Below are positions 17,615-26,994 of a stretch of DNA of 36,542 nt, piece by piece (the first letter of the stretch is position 1; each line of letters begins with the position of its first letter). A program made the position numbers and the translations under genes. Source of the stretch: Opitutia bacterium. GTDB lineage: Bacteria; Verrucomicrobiota; Verrucomicrobiia; Opitutales; Coraliomargaritaceae. The notes below the pieces were generated by a model. The model worked only from the letters and a program-made list of their open reading frames with translations. It had not been told where the DNA came from and searched no databases. The DNA lies in the NCBI GenBank assembly GCA_002862945.1, contig PKCJ01000096.1, forward strand, positions 1 to 36,542. Direction: 5' to 3'.

Positions 17615-19150
17615 ATGCAACAACTGACAGCCCATCTTACTCGATTCCTTTGTTTACTCGGCATTTGCCTATCCGCCCAGGCCGAAGTCTCTTTGCCTAA
17701 TATTTTTGGAGACCACATGGTGCTCCAGCGTGAGCAAGCCAACCCTGTCTGGGGAAAAGCCACGCCTGGCGAAAAAGTAAGCGTCTTGATTGGTGGACAA
17801 TTCCACACGACTACCACTGCTATAGATGGCTCCTGGCGCGTTACGCTCGAGCCACTGGAAGTCGGCGGCCCTTATGAGCTTGAAATCCGAGGGGACAACA
17901 CCCTAACCTTCAGCGATATTCTAGTCGGTGAGGTCTGGGTATGCTCCGGTCAATCCAACATGCAGTGGCCAGTCAGAGCTTCTGCAGACGCAGAATTGCA
18001 AATCGCATCTGCAAATTATCCCGAAATTCGACTCCTCTCGGTGCCGCAAATTGCATCGCAAGAGCCGAGAGATAATTTTAATGGCTCATGGCAGATCTGT
18101 AAGCCTCAGACCGTTGCTGAATTTTCGGCCGTCGGCTACTCATTTGGAAGACGTCTACACAACACGCTCAGGGTGCCCATCGGGCTCATCGATAACGCAT
18201 GGGGTGGCTCCGCGGTTGAAGCGTGGATTCCTAGGGACGCACTAGAAGATGCGGACCAATACGATGAGCTACTTGCATCTTGGGATGAAAAAGCAGCTGC
18301 CATGACAGACCAAATTTTCGCTGCCAAGGTAGCGGCCTACAAAAAATGGGTCGCTGACGGAGAGCAAGGAGCGAAGCGTCGTGCACCAAGAGACAGCCGA
18401 ACGAGCCAACACCGCCCAGCCAATCTCTTTAATGGGGTCCTTCACCCCATCATTGGCTACGGCATTCGTGGCGCCATTTGGTATCAGGGAGAGAGTAACG
18501 CTGGGCGCGCCTATCAATACCGCAGTCTCTTCCCCCTAATGATCAACACATGGCGGCAACATTGGCAGCAAGGTGATTTCCCCTTTTATTGGGTGCAATT
18601 GGCTGACTTTAAGCAAGAAGCACTCGAACCATGCGAAAGCGCTTGGGCCGAGCTACGTGAGGCGCAATCGATGACGCTGAGTCTACGCAATACCGGGCAG
18701 GCAGTTATCATCGATACAGGCGAAGGCCGTGATATCCATCCCCGCGACAAGCAAACCGTGGCTAACCGCCTCGCACGAATCGCCTTAGCCCGTAATTACG
18801 ATATCGAGATGGCATGGAAGAGCCCAAGCTACGACTCGATGCGAATCGATGGGAATGCTATAAGCATTCAACTCAAGCATGTCAGTGAGGGTGGGCTGCA
18901 TACTTTTGATGTCTACGAAGCAATGGGATTTGAGATCGCAGGCGAAGACCAAAAATTCGTTTGGGCCGAAGCAAAGCTCGAAGGGAAAAACAAAGTAAAA
19001 GTGTCCAGCCCTCAGGTGCCGAAGCCAGTCGCCGTTCGCTACGCATGGGGCGACAATCCCGTCGTCAACTTACAAGATCGCAACGGTCTGCCCGTCACCC
19101 CATTCCGTACTGACGACTGGCCAGGGATTACCGCCAAGAATGTAAAGTAG
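17615..19150 (+). CDS. Sialate O-acetylesterase-like SGNH esterase, exported
   Basis: 511 residues with a signal peptide (hydrophobic core about 10-20, cleavage near A-Q-A-E). A beta-rich N-terminal domain (I-F-G-D-H-M-V-L-Q-R, V-W-G) is followed by the SGNH esterase core. The nucleophile is S114 in C-S-G-Q-S-N-M-Q-W; W-Y-Q-G-E-S-N-A matches the oxyanion block, and the Asp/His pair is in D-I-H-P-R-D-K. This domain order is that of sialic acid 9-O-acetylesterase and its many relatives in Verrucomicrobiota and Bacteroidota, which remove acetyl groups from sialic acid or from hemicellulose and other plant or algal glycans. No sialidase or sialate catabolic gene is in view, so a glycan deacetylase is as likely. 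The DUF1643 gene follows after nine bases, suggesting an operon. Confidence 0.88.
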   Translation: MQQLTAHLTRFLCLLGICLSAQAEVSLPNIFGDHMVLQREQANPVWGKATPGEKVSVLIGGQFHTTTTAIDGSWRVTLEPLEVGGPYELEIRGDNTLTFSDILVGEVWVCSGQSNMQWPVRASADAELQIASANYPEIRLLSVPQIASQEPRDNFNGSWQICKPQTVAEFSAVGYSFGRRLHNTLRVPIGLIDNAWGGSAVEAWIPRDALEDADQYDELLASWDEKAAAMTDQIFAAKVAAYKKWVADGEQGAKRRAPRDSRTSQHRPANLFNGVLHPIIGYGIRGAIWYQGESNAGRAYQYRSLFPLMINTWRQHWQQGDFPFYWVQLADFKQEALEPCESAWAELREAQSMTLSLRNTGQAVIIDTGEGRDIHPRDKQTVANRLARIALARNYDIEMAWKSPSYDSMRIDGNAISIQLKHVSEGGLHTFDVYEAMGFEIAGEDQKFVWAEAKLEGKNKVKVSSPQVPKPVAVRYAWGDNPVVNLQDRNGLPVTPFRTDDWPGITAKNVK

Positions 19151-19159
19151 CCATACTTT

Positions 19160-19672
19160 ATGCGCAACGACTGCAGCTTTTCGGATTGCCGAAAATATCG
19201 CTACTCACTCCTTCATCAATGGGATGAACTCTTTGAACGTCGGCGAGCCATCTTTGTCTGCCTGAACCCGTCCACCGCAGATGAGAACCAGCTGGACCCC
19301 ACACTTAGACGAATCAAGGCTTTCAGTAAACGCCTAGGGGCGAGCGAGTTTCTAATGCTAAATATCTTCGCTTACCGAGCAACTGACCCAAAAGAGATGT
19401 TGGCGGTCAAAGACCCCATTGGCCCAGAAAATGACGGACACATACAAGCCGCCCTATCAGAGGCCTATGAGCTCAACAAGGGGCAGTTAGATGTGGTTGG
19501 CGGCTGGGGTAACCACGGCCTCCACATGGAGCGCCAAAATACTTTCTTAGAGCTGCTCGCACCCTATCGCAAGTGGCCGAAACTCAGGATCGCCTGCCTC
19601 GGGAAGAACGCCAACCAAACGCCCAAGCATCCGCTATACATTGCCGCCAACCGAGACTTCGAAGCGTTTTAG
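19160..19672 (+). CDS. DUF1643 domain protein
   Basis: 170 residues. It matches the DUF1643 family throughout: R-Y-S-L near the N-terminus, F-V-C-L-N-P-S-T-A-D-E, the D-P-T-L-R-R-I motif and a V-V-G-G-W-G-N-H-G segment in the second half. The biochemical role of this family is not established; members occur scattered in bacteria and phages and are often single genes. It is a cytoplasmic protein with no signal peptide or membrane helix. It sits nine bases behind the esterase gene, probably in the same transcript, but the genes have no obvious functional link. The stop is 59 bases from the convergent SGNH hydrolase gene. Confidence 0.85.
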   Translation: MRNDCSFSDCRKYRYSLLHQWDELFERRRAIFVCLNPSTADENQLDPTLRRIKAFSKRLGASEFLMLNIFAYRATDPKEMLAVKDPIGPENDGHIQAALSEAYELNKGQLDVVGGWGNHGLHMERQNTFLELLAPYRKWPKLRIACLGKNANQTPKHPLYIAANRDFEAF

Positions 19673-19731
19673 GCACCAAATGACATCATGCAGGAATAAA
19701 GCTGATTTAATACCCCGCTTCAATTGTTGCC

Positions 19732-20472
19732 TCACTCGACAAGATCAAGCGTTTGTTTGTTTAATTCAAACACGGCTTCGTTCTTCAACAGGACGGGGGA
19801 GATAGCGGCGGCCCATTGGTCATAGCCAGCTGAATTCAAATGGAGTTGGTCTTCCATAAATAATTCGGGCCGGGGTTGGCCATTGGCGTCCAACAGTAAG
19901 GGCCAGACATCGATGTAAGTAGATCTAGGGTTGGCGCGGCAATAGTCTTGGATCATGGCATTGCCACGTCGCATTTGGTCGGCTATCGCCCAACGGGCAA
20001 TGCTTGGCTTGGCTCCTATAATATAGAGTCGTAGATCCGGGAGTTGTTCTCGGCATTGTTCTGCCAAAAATTTGAAGTCTTGGAAGATGCGCTCGGGGGT
20101 TTTCCCGTAATTGGCGTCATTATCGCCTTCATATAATAAGAGTGCTCGGGGCTGGTATTTGAAGACTAAATCTTCAATGTAATAGATCAGGTCGGTATAA
20201 TGACTACCCCCAAAGCCGCGAGGCAAAAGGGTGAGTCCGGGCAAGTCGTCTTTGATTCGCGGGTGCCACATTCGCATAGAGCTACTTCCAGTGCAGACAA
20301 CCGCTCCTTTTGGGGGCGCGTTGTCGGCATCGGCGGTTTGAAATTCGGCGATGGCAGAGGCAAAGCGTGCAGGGTCAGGCTCAAAGGCTTGGGGATAGTC
20401 TGCTCGGTCGTAAGCAGACAAACTATTTGATGCCAACAATAGAGCAACGAAGGGTAAGCGTTTGTAATTCAT
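19732..20472 (-). CDS. Exported GDSL/SGNH-type hydrolase
   Basis: 246 residues with a signal peptide (about 1-20, cut near S-L-S-A-Y). All SGNH blocks are visible: the nucleophile block G-S-S-S-M-R-M-W, the Gly block R-G-F-G-G-S-H-Y-T-D, the Asn block Y-E-G-D-N-D and the catalytic D-x-x-H in D-Q-L-H-L-N-S-A-G-Y. The spacing matches the small GDSL esterase family seen in many Verrucomicrobiota and Planctomycetota, active on acyl or acetyl esters in the periplasm. The substrate is unknown. It is transcribed away from the NO synthase gene across a 160-base divergent gap, and its 3' end converges on DUF1643. Confidence 0.88.
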   Translation of the reverse strand: MNYKRLPFVALLLASNSLSAYDRADYPQAFEPDPARFASAIAEFQTADADNAPPKGAVVCTGSSSMRMWHPRIKDDLPGLTLLPRGFGGSHYTDLIYYIEDLVFKYQPRALLLYEGDNDANYGKTPERIFQDFKFLAEQCREQLPDLRLYIIGAKPSIARWAIADQMRRGNAMIQDYCRANPRSTYIDVWPLLLDANGQPRPELFMEDQLHLNSAGYDQWAAAISPVLLKNEAVFELNKQTLDLVE

Positions 20473-20593
20473 GAATTAGGCAAGTGACCGATTTGTTTTA
20501 AATAATGCCCTTCGCCCAATCAAGTCTCGTACTAGGTTCAAAACGAACTATCGCGATGGATTATAGCTTTCAGCATTTGTAAACTCAGTAGGT

Positions 20594-20603
20594 GTTTGCA
20601 AAC
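20594..20603. promoter_or_regulatory. Perfect palindrome GTTTGCAAAC upstream of NO synthase
   Basis: A ten-base perfect palindrome lies 29 bases before the NO synthase start codon in the divergent gap 20473-20632. Its position fits an operator for a dimeric regulator, but a 10-base palindrome can also occur by chance and no second copy was seen. The rest of the gap has several AT-rich hexamers without a clear -35/-10 pair. Confidence 0.25.
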
Positions 20604-20632
20604 GCTCTGGAAGCTGCTAATTATGGGTTGAA

Positions 20633-21766
20633 ATGAAAAGTGACCCATCTTCTCAGTGCCCCTTCCATGGCGGCAAAACAAACGCTTCGCCGCCTCTCGA
20701 GGGCCATGATTTGCGATGGGATCTTGCGGAGCATGCTGAGCTCCTCAGCCCGAATCCAAACGAAGAAATCAGCAGCATTGATAAAAGCGCAAAGGAAGCG
20801 TGGCGAAATTCAGTTCGCTGCATCGGAAGACGACTATGGGCGGGGCTGAATGTAATCGATGCTCGCTCCTTAATTGACCCTGACGAAATATTTGAAGCTC
20901 TCATGGCTCATTTAAGAAAAGCGACAAACGGGGGGAAAATTATTCCCGTGATGACTGTCTTTCGAGAATGGCATCCTGATCAACCTGAAATCCGAATTTG
21001 GAACCACCAGCTACTCCGCTACGCGGGCTACAAGGCACCGGATCGAAAGGTCCTCGGGGATCCGATGAACGTGGAAATTACAAACTTGGCGATCTCTCTA
21101 GGTTGGCGCCCTCCCGCCGAACGAAGTCGTTTTGATCTCTTGCCCATCATCATTCAGGTAGGGGAAAAATTACGCTACTATGAACTCCCAAAGCATGAAA
21201 TACTAGAGGTGCAGATCAGGCATCCGAAATACCCCTTCTTAGAGCAAATGGACTTGCGATGGTATGCCGTCCCCATCGTCTCTGATATGATTTTTGCGAC
21301 CGGCTCATCGCTTCACCCTTGTGCGCCCTTTAGTGGCCATTATCTTGGGACAGAGATTGGAGCACGAAATTTGGCAGACTCTAATCGATATAATTTACTA
21401 CCTGAAATCGCAACTAAGCTCGACCTCGATATGACCACGCCGCGCAGTCTATGGAAAGACAACGCACTCGTCGTTCTGAATGAGGCTGTCTTATCGTCTT
21501 TCGACAACGAAGGCGTTCGAATCGCAGATCACCATGGGGTTTCTGACGAATTTTTAAAATTCTGTAAGCAGGAAGCGAAAGCTGGACGCGAAACGGCCGC
21601 AGAGTGGAGTTGGATCGTTCCGCCAATCTCAGGGTCTGCGACCTCAGTATTCCATCGAAATTACAAACAAGAGGCTGTTTACCCAAACTTTCTCCTCCAG
21701 GTGCCTGCATGGAAAACCGAACGAGGTAAGCAGATTCTCAATTCAGAGGCCCCTCTCCCTCTATGA
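20633..21766 (+). CDS. nos: Bacterial nitric oxide synthase, oxygenase domain
   Basis: 377 residues, the length of stand-alone bacterial NOS oxygenases. These oxidise L-arginine to citrulline and NO using a thiolate-ligated haem and a pterin or folate cofactor. The haem Cys is C63 in A-W-R-N-S-V-R-C-I-G-R. The substrate Glu is E241 in G-T-E-I-G-A-R-N-L-A-D, with the cofactor-site Arg at R245. W327 in W-S-W-I-V-P-P-I-S-G-S-A-T matches the pterin-stacking Trp. Other family blocks are R-I-W-N-H-Q-L-L-R-Y-A-G-Y and L-G-D-P-M-N-V-E. No flavodoxin-type reductase is fused or adjacent, as usual for bacterial NOS, so a general cellular reductase must supply electrons. Odd points are H236 where F-N-G-W-Y-M-G-T-E-I-G normally has Trp, and an N-terminal C-P-F-H-G-G. 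Confidence 0.95.
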   Translation: MKSDPSSQCPFHGGKTNASPPLEGHDLRWDLAEHAELLSPNPNEEISSIDKSAKEAWRNSVRCIGRRLWAGLNVIDARSLIDPDEIFEALMAHLRKATNGGKIIPVMTVFREWHPDQPEIRIWNHQLLRYAGYKAPDRKVLGDPMNVEITNLAISLGWRPPAERSRFDLLPIIIQVGEKLRYYELPKHEILEVQIRHPKYPFLEQMDLRWYAVPIVSDMIFATGSSLHPCAPFSGHYLGTEIGARNLADSNRYNLLPEIATKLDLDMTTPRSLWKDNALVVLNEAVLSSFDNEGVRIADHHGVSDEFLKFCKQEAKAGRETAAEWSWIVPPISGSATSVFHRNYKQEAVYPNFLLQVPAWKTERGKQILNSEAPLPL

Positions 21767-21793
21767 AGTCTTTTTGACTCGTGTTGATGGGCC

Positions 21794-21898
21794 ATGGCTG
21801 GTTTTGATAGTGAAATTGCGACACACTTACATTGGGGCCCGAAACATACCCCACCGCATGTTCACTTTGATAATGATTTGATCCATAAGGCCAAATAG
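21794..21898 (+). CDS. Possible 34-residue His-rich small ORF
   Basis: Between the NO synthase gene and ruvB lies a short frame encoding 34 residues, including H-L-H-W-G and H-T-P-P-H-V-H-F-D. The P-P-H-V-H pattern recalls the start of DUF4160-type small proteins (P-P-H-F-H-V), so it could be a remnant of such a gene, but the match is too short to rely on. There is no clear ribosome binding site beyond a weak GATGGG. The rest of the 169-base gap shows nothing recognisable. Confidence 0.2.
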   Translation: MAGFDSEIATHLHWGPKHTPPHVHFDNDLIHKAK

Positions 21899-21935
21899 CT
21901 CGGTTTTCACACCTAGCTACAATTCACTTCTCCAC

Positions 21936-22988
21936 ATGTCCTTTTCTCCCGAAGATCCGCCTACCGGCACCGAATTTATTGAACAAACGCTCTCAGGCAC
22001 TGAGAATGCCGAAGAATCGAAGTTGCGTCCGCTCTCCTTTGATGACTTCGCAGGGCAGGATAAAACGTTAGAGCGCCTCAAGGTAATGGTCGGCGCGGCA
22101 CGGGATCGTGAAGAACCACTTAACCACATCTTACTGAGCGGCCCCCCTGGCTTGGGGAAGACCACCCTCTCACTCATCCTTGGCAATGAGATGGGGACAA
22201 AAGTGAACATCACCTCGGGCCCTGTCATCGACAAGCCTGCCGATCTGGCCGGGCTTTTGACTAACCTGCAGGAGGGCGACATTCTTTTTATAGACGAGAT
22301 CCACCGCATTTCAAAAACCGTAGAAGAGTATCTCTATTCTGCGATGGAAGACTTTCGTATCGATATCATGATCGATCAAGGCCCCAACGCCCGTAGCGTG
22401 CGACTTAACTTGCCCCGCTTCACACTTCTCGGAGCCACCACTCGCATGGGCTTACTAACGGCACCCCTACGTAGTCGCTTTACTTTGCAATCGCGACTCA
22501 ACTACTACGATCACGCGACACTGCAGGGCATTGTCGAGCGCACTTGTGGGATTCTAAATGTAAAATTTGAAACAACAGGCGCGTCCGAAATCGCTCGTCG
22601 TGCACGCGGTACGCCGCGGATCGCTAACAATCTAGTTAACTTTTGTCGCGATTACGCGCAGCAACGTGGCAAGGGCACGATTACCAAGGACTCGGCCGCG
22701 GCCGCACTTGAGTTATTGGAGATCGATTCTCAGGGCCTCGACGAGATGGACAAGCAAATGATGCGCGTGATGGCGGAAAACTATCGCGGCGGGCCCGTTG
22801 GCCTCGGCACCGTGGCCGTCGCCGTAGGTGAAGAAGCCCATACCCTTGAAGAGGTTCACGAACCTTTTCTCATCCAAGAAGGCTACCTCCAGCGCACCGC
22901 CCAAGGCCGAGTTCTGACCGAAAAGGGTTGGCATATGATAGGAATAGACCCAAGCAAGCACAGCGACGGACAGACGGAATTACTCTAG
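21936..22988 (+). CDS. ruvB: Holliday junction branch-migration helicase RuvB
   Basis: 350 residues, the standard RuvB length. The Walker A motif G-P-P-G-L-G-K-T-T is at about residues 69-77, Walker B is in I-L-F-I-D-E-I-H-R, sensor 1/arginine-finger region G-A-T-T-R-M-G-L-L-T-A-P-L-R-S-R-F is present, and the C-terminal winged helix contains G-G-P-V-G-L-G-T-V-A and E-P-F-L-I-Q-E-G-Y-L-Q-R-T. RuvB hexamers drive branch migration with RuvA; neither ruvA nor ruvC is adjacent here. The N-terminus is slightly extended (about 30 residues before the usual L-R-P-L-S-F-D-D-F). The following methyltransferase gene starts 141 bases downstream in a gap with no visible signals. Confidence 0.97.
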   Translation: MSFSPEDPPTGTEFIEQTLSGTENAEESKLRPLSFDDFAGQDKTLERLKVMVGAARDREEPLNHILLSGPPGLGKTTLSLILGNEMGTKVNITSGPVIDKPADLAGLLTNLQEGDILFIDEIHRISKTVEEYLYSAMEDFRIDIMIDQGPNARSVRLNLPRFTLLGATTRMGLLTAPLRSRFTLQSRLNYYDHATLQGIVERTCGILNVKFETTGASEIARRARGTPRIANNLVNFCRDYAQQRGKGTITKDSAAAALELLEIDSQGLDEMDKQMMRVMAENYRGGPVGLGTVAVAVGEEAHTLEEVHEPFLIQEGYLQRTAQGRVLTEKGWHMIGIDPSKHSDGQTELL

Positions 22989-23129
22989 GGCGTCCACTAG
23001 CGACTGACAAATCCTCCGAATATGCCGCACAGCCGTATAACTCGCACTTGCCACTTTACCTACCTGCTGAAACCCGCCAAATTTTTGCTTTACTAGGTTT
23101 GTTCATCTTCACTTCCGCGCACGTCTAAC

Positions 23130-23696
23130 ATGGGCCGCAATTCTATACACAAAATTAAACGCCCACCTCGCCACTCGACGGGGCCGACTGTTATTCACAT
23201 CGAAAACGAGGACGATCTCTTTGACCTGATCGAGCGCACGGAAAATCCTCTGATTCTTGTGCTCGAAGGCGTGCAAGACCCGCAAAACCTAGGGGCGTGC
23301 TTACGCACGGCCTCCGGAGCGGACGTCACCGCGGTTCTTGCACCTGTGAAAGGCGCTTGTGGCATTACGCCGACCGTGCGTGACATCTCTTGCGGTGGCG
23401 CGGATGATGTGCCCTTCCTAAGAATTAAGAATATTGGCATGCTACTGCGTAAATTTCAGGACCGTGAAATTAAGATTGTCGGCACTTCAGATCGGGGCAA
23501 CGACTCACTTTACGATGTCGATTTCACAGGGCCGACTGCGCTTGTTCTCGGGAGCGAGGGCTGGGGACTGCGCAAGGTGACGGGCGATCACTGCGATCAC
23601 TTGGTAAATATCCCGATGGCGCGCTCAGTGGATTGCTTGAACGTTTCTGTGTCTGCAGGGGTATGCCTATATGAGGCAGTACGGCAGCGAATGTAG
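23130..23696 (+). CDS. SpoU/TrmH-family RNA 2'-O-methyltransferase
   Basis: 188 residues covering only the SPOUT catalytic domain. The three family motifs are clear: motif 1 L-E-G-V-Q-D-P-Q-N-L-G-A with the catalytic Asn/Arg region, motif 2 L-V-L-G-S-E-G-W-G-L-R, and motif 3 V-D-C-L-N-V-S-V-S-A-G-V-C-L-Y-E-A. It is closest in style to RlmB (Gm2251 of 23S rRNA) but lacks that enzyme's N-terminal substrate-binding domain; the first 35 residues are basic (K-I-K-R-P-P-R-H). The target could be rRNA or tRNA. The stop lies about 90 bases before a bidirectional terminator. Confidence 0.87.
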   Translation: MGRNSIHKIKRPPRHSTGPTVIHIENEDDLFDLIERTENPLILVLEGVQDPQNLGACLRTASGADVTAVLAPVKGACGITPTVRDISCGGADDVPFLRIKNIGMLLRKFQDREIKIVGTSDRGNDSLYDVDFTGPTALVLGSEGWGLRKVTGDHCDHLVNIPMARSVDCLNVSVSAGVCLYEAVRQRM

Positions 23697-23787
23697 TGCC
23701 GGCGACTGACCAGTCTGAAGCACCTAGTTTTGCTGATTTGCATTATGAGCAGAGCAAGCACAGTCGCTAATACTAAATTGATAGTAA

Positions 23788-23821
23788 AAAGCCCCGCCGC
23801 TTTTCGGGCCAACGGGGCTTT
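23788..23821. terminator. Bidirectional terminator between methyltransferase and pfp
   Basis: AAAGCCCCG at 23788-23796 pairs perfectly with CGGGGCTTT at 23813-23821 around a 16-base loop. An A-tract precedes it and T residues end it, so it can act on both strands. It lies between the convergent genes ending at 23696 (+) and 23845 (-). Confidence 0.85.
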
Positions 23822-23844
23822 AAAATCATTTCTATCGATGCGAC

Positions 23845-25107
<1,263 letters not shown>

Positions 25108-25204
25108 AATATATTTAATCTATTGGATTTTAAAATTCGAGTGTGTAATTGTGTGTATGTGGGTGTTTTCTGAAAGCAATCTTTAAAGAATTTTGAAGGA
25201 TTAC

Positions 25205-26629
25205 TTAAAGAATTGTGCCAGGCGTGTAGCTACCAGCGGCGGGGAAATTTTGGGCTTCTTCGCGGACGGCCCTGCAGAACTTGTCGACCTGAGTGGCTGA
25301 GAGACCAGTCATCGCTTGAGCGCGGTCCATCACTTCGGTGAGCTGCTCTAACGAGAGACCAAGGCGGCTATCACTAGCAAGGCGCTTTACCAAGTTGTTG
25401 GTCGTGATGTCACCAGAGCGAAGATCGCGAACGGTCTGTACTGCGTGCTCTTTAATCGCTTCGTGAGCTTCTTCGCGGCCAGCACCGGCTTTGACCGCTT
25501 CCATCAGGAAAGTGGTCGTAGCGAGGAAGGGGCCATAACGCTGATTTTCCTGATCAATCATTGCGGGATAAACTTCCATTTGATTCAGGATCGTGAGGAA
25601 GGTATCTATCAAACCGTCGATGGCGAAAAAGCTATCCGGCAAGAATACACGGCGTACGACTGAGCAAGAGACATCACCCTCATTCCATTGATCGCCAGCC
25701 AGCTCCCCGGCCATAGTAAGGTGGCCCTTTAAGATGACGGCAAAGCCATTGAGTCGCTCGCAACTGCGGCTGTTCATCTTGTGCGGCATCGCGGAAGAAC
25801 CGACTTGGCCATTGGTAAAACCTTCGCTAGCTAGCTCGTGGCCGGCCATAATACGTAGAGTTTTAGCAAAGCTTGACGGTCCCGATGCAAGACGTACGAA
25901 AATGGAAACGACCTCGAAGTCGAGCCCGCGAGGGTACACTTGCCCTACGGTGTCGAGCGAAGCACTCACGTTGAGGTGGTCGAGAATACGATCTTCGAGG
26001 GAGGCAACTTTCTCAGCATCGCCGCCGAAAAGCGTGAGCAGATCCATCTGCGTGCCGACGGGGCCCTTCAAGCCGCGCACGGGATAGTTATCAATCATGC
26101 GGTCGAGCTCGTGGACGGCACAGAGCAAGTCTTCCCCGAACATGGCGAGGCGTTTACCAAAAGTAGTGGGTTGGGCTGGCACATTGTGCGTGCGGGCGGT
26201 GATGACGAGGTCCTTCCATTGCTCGGCACGTTCGGCCACTTTGAGCAAGGCCGCAACGGCCTTAGTGCGGACGAGCTCGAGCGCTTGAATGATCTGAAGC
26301 TGTTCGACGTTTTCCGTAAGATCGCGGCTTGTGAGGCCTTTGTGGATGTGTTCATACCCCGCAAGTTCGCAAAACGCTTCAATCCGTGCTTTAACATCGT
26401 GCCGAGTGATAGCCTCACGCTCTTTGATCGAATCGAGGTTGATCGTGACCTTAACGCGCTCGTAGGCGTCGATGACTTCTTGCGGGATATCGAGCCCGAG
26501 ATCTTTTTGCGCCCGAAGCACGGCGATCCAGTATTCACGCTCTAGGGTGATACGGCCTTCCGCGCTCCAGACAGACTTCATCGAATCTGATGCGTAACGC
26601 GCGGCGAGGACATTTGGTATGTTTTCCAT
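25205..26629 (-). CDS. purB: Adenylosuccinate lyase
   Basis: 474 residues of the fumarase/aspartase superfamily. It catalyses two fumarate-releasing steps of purine synthesis (SAICAR to AICAR, adenylosuccinate to AMP). The signature G-S-S-A-M-P-H-K-M-N-S-R-S-C matches the longer, eukaryote-like PurB subgroup. The upstream catalytic region T-A-R-T-H-N-V-P-A-Q-P-T-T-F-G-K and T-S-R-D-L-T-E-N-V-E are also present. No other purine genes are nearby. A 365-base gap separates its start from the first gene of the accessory region and marks the end of the housekeeping block. Confidence 0.95.
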   Translation of the reverse strand: MENIPNVLAARYASDSMKSVWSAEGRITLEREYWIAVLRAQKDLGLDIPQEVIDAYERVKVTINLDSIKEREAITRHDVKARIEAFCELAGYEHIHKGLTSRDLTENVEQLQIIQALELVRTKAVAALLKVAERAEQWKDLVITARTHNVPAQPTTFGKRLAMFGEDLLCAVHELDRMIDNYPVRGLKGPVGTQMDLLTLFGGDAEKVASLEDRILDHLNVSASLDTVGQVYPRGLDFEVVSIFVRLASGPSSFAKTLRIMAGHELASEGFTNGQVGSSAMPHKMNSRSCERLNGFAVILKGHLTMAGELAGDQWNEGDVSCSVVRRVFLPDSFFAIDGLIDTFLTILNQMEVYPAMIDQENQRYGPFLATTTFLMEAVKAGAGREEAHEAIKEHAVQTVRDLRSGDITTNNLVKRLASDSRLGLSLEQLTEVMDRAQAMTGLSATQVDKFCRAVREEAQNFPAAGSYTPGTIL

Positions 26630-26994
26630 GGTAGTTTGAAATTAGGGAAGCCTTTAAAAGTACAAATCCCCGCTCCTTATGCGACAAAAAACGGGGAAAT
26701 TTGCGCAGGCTGCCTGTTTATGACTGTCGAAGATAGAAATGCCAATTCCCCTCACGTCCAATTTCTTAAAAGCCACAGCTGCCACTCTATTGAAGTGAAT
26801 AATGCTGGAAGGGTTTTTCACTAACCGCATACATACTTACAAACCACAAAAGAGTTGCTAGAAAATATCTTTCCATACTAAGATTAAATCTGAAGAATAA
26901 CTGAGTATCACTTTCATTTAAGACTAAATGAATGAAGAATATGCGACTACTCTAGCATAGTAGTTAAAAAATATTTTCTTTGTAGGATACACGG
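26630..26994. other. AT-rich intergenic gap at start of accessory region
   Basis: 365 bases between the divergent purB and DUF6250-like genes. From about 26820 the sequence becomes distinctly AT-rich. It contains AGATTAAATCT (an odd palindrome near 26880) and an inverted repeat ACTACT/AGTAGT at 26946-26964, about 30 bases before the DUF6250-like start, which could be an operator. A 62-codon open frame at 26636-26824 has no recognisable content and is not called. Confidence 0.5.

Noticed and set aside
22928-23128. 66-codon frame bridging ruvB and the methyltransferase gene
   Set aside because: Begins inside ruvB in another frame and shows no conserved content.
25940-26545. 201-codon plus-strand open frame opposite purB
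   Set aside because: Fully inside purB on the other strand, with no family features.
26636-26824. 62-codon frame in the gap after purB
   Set aside because: No ribosome binding site, no similarity I can recognise and no conserved pattern; more likely the purB leader.
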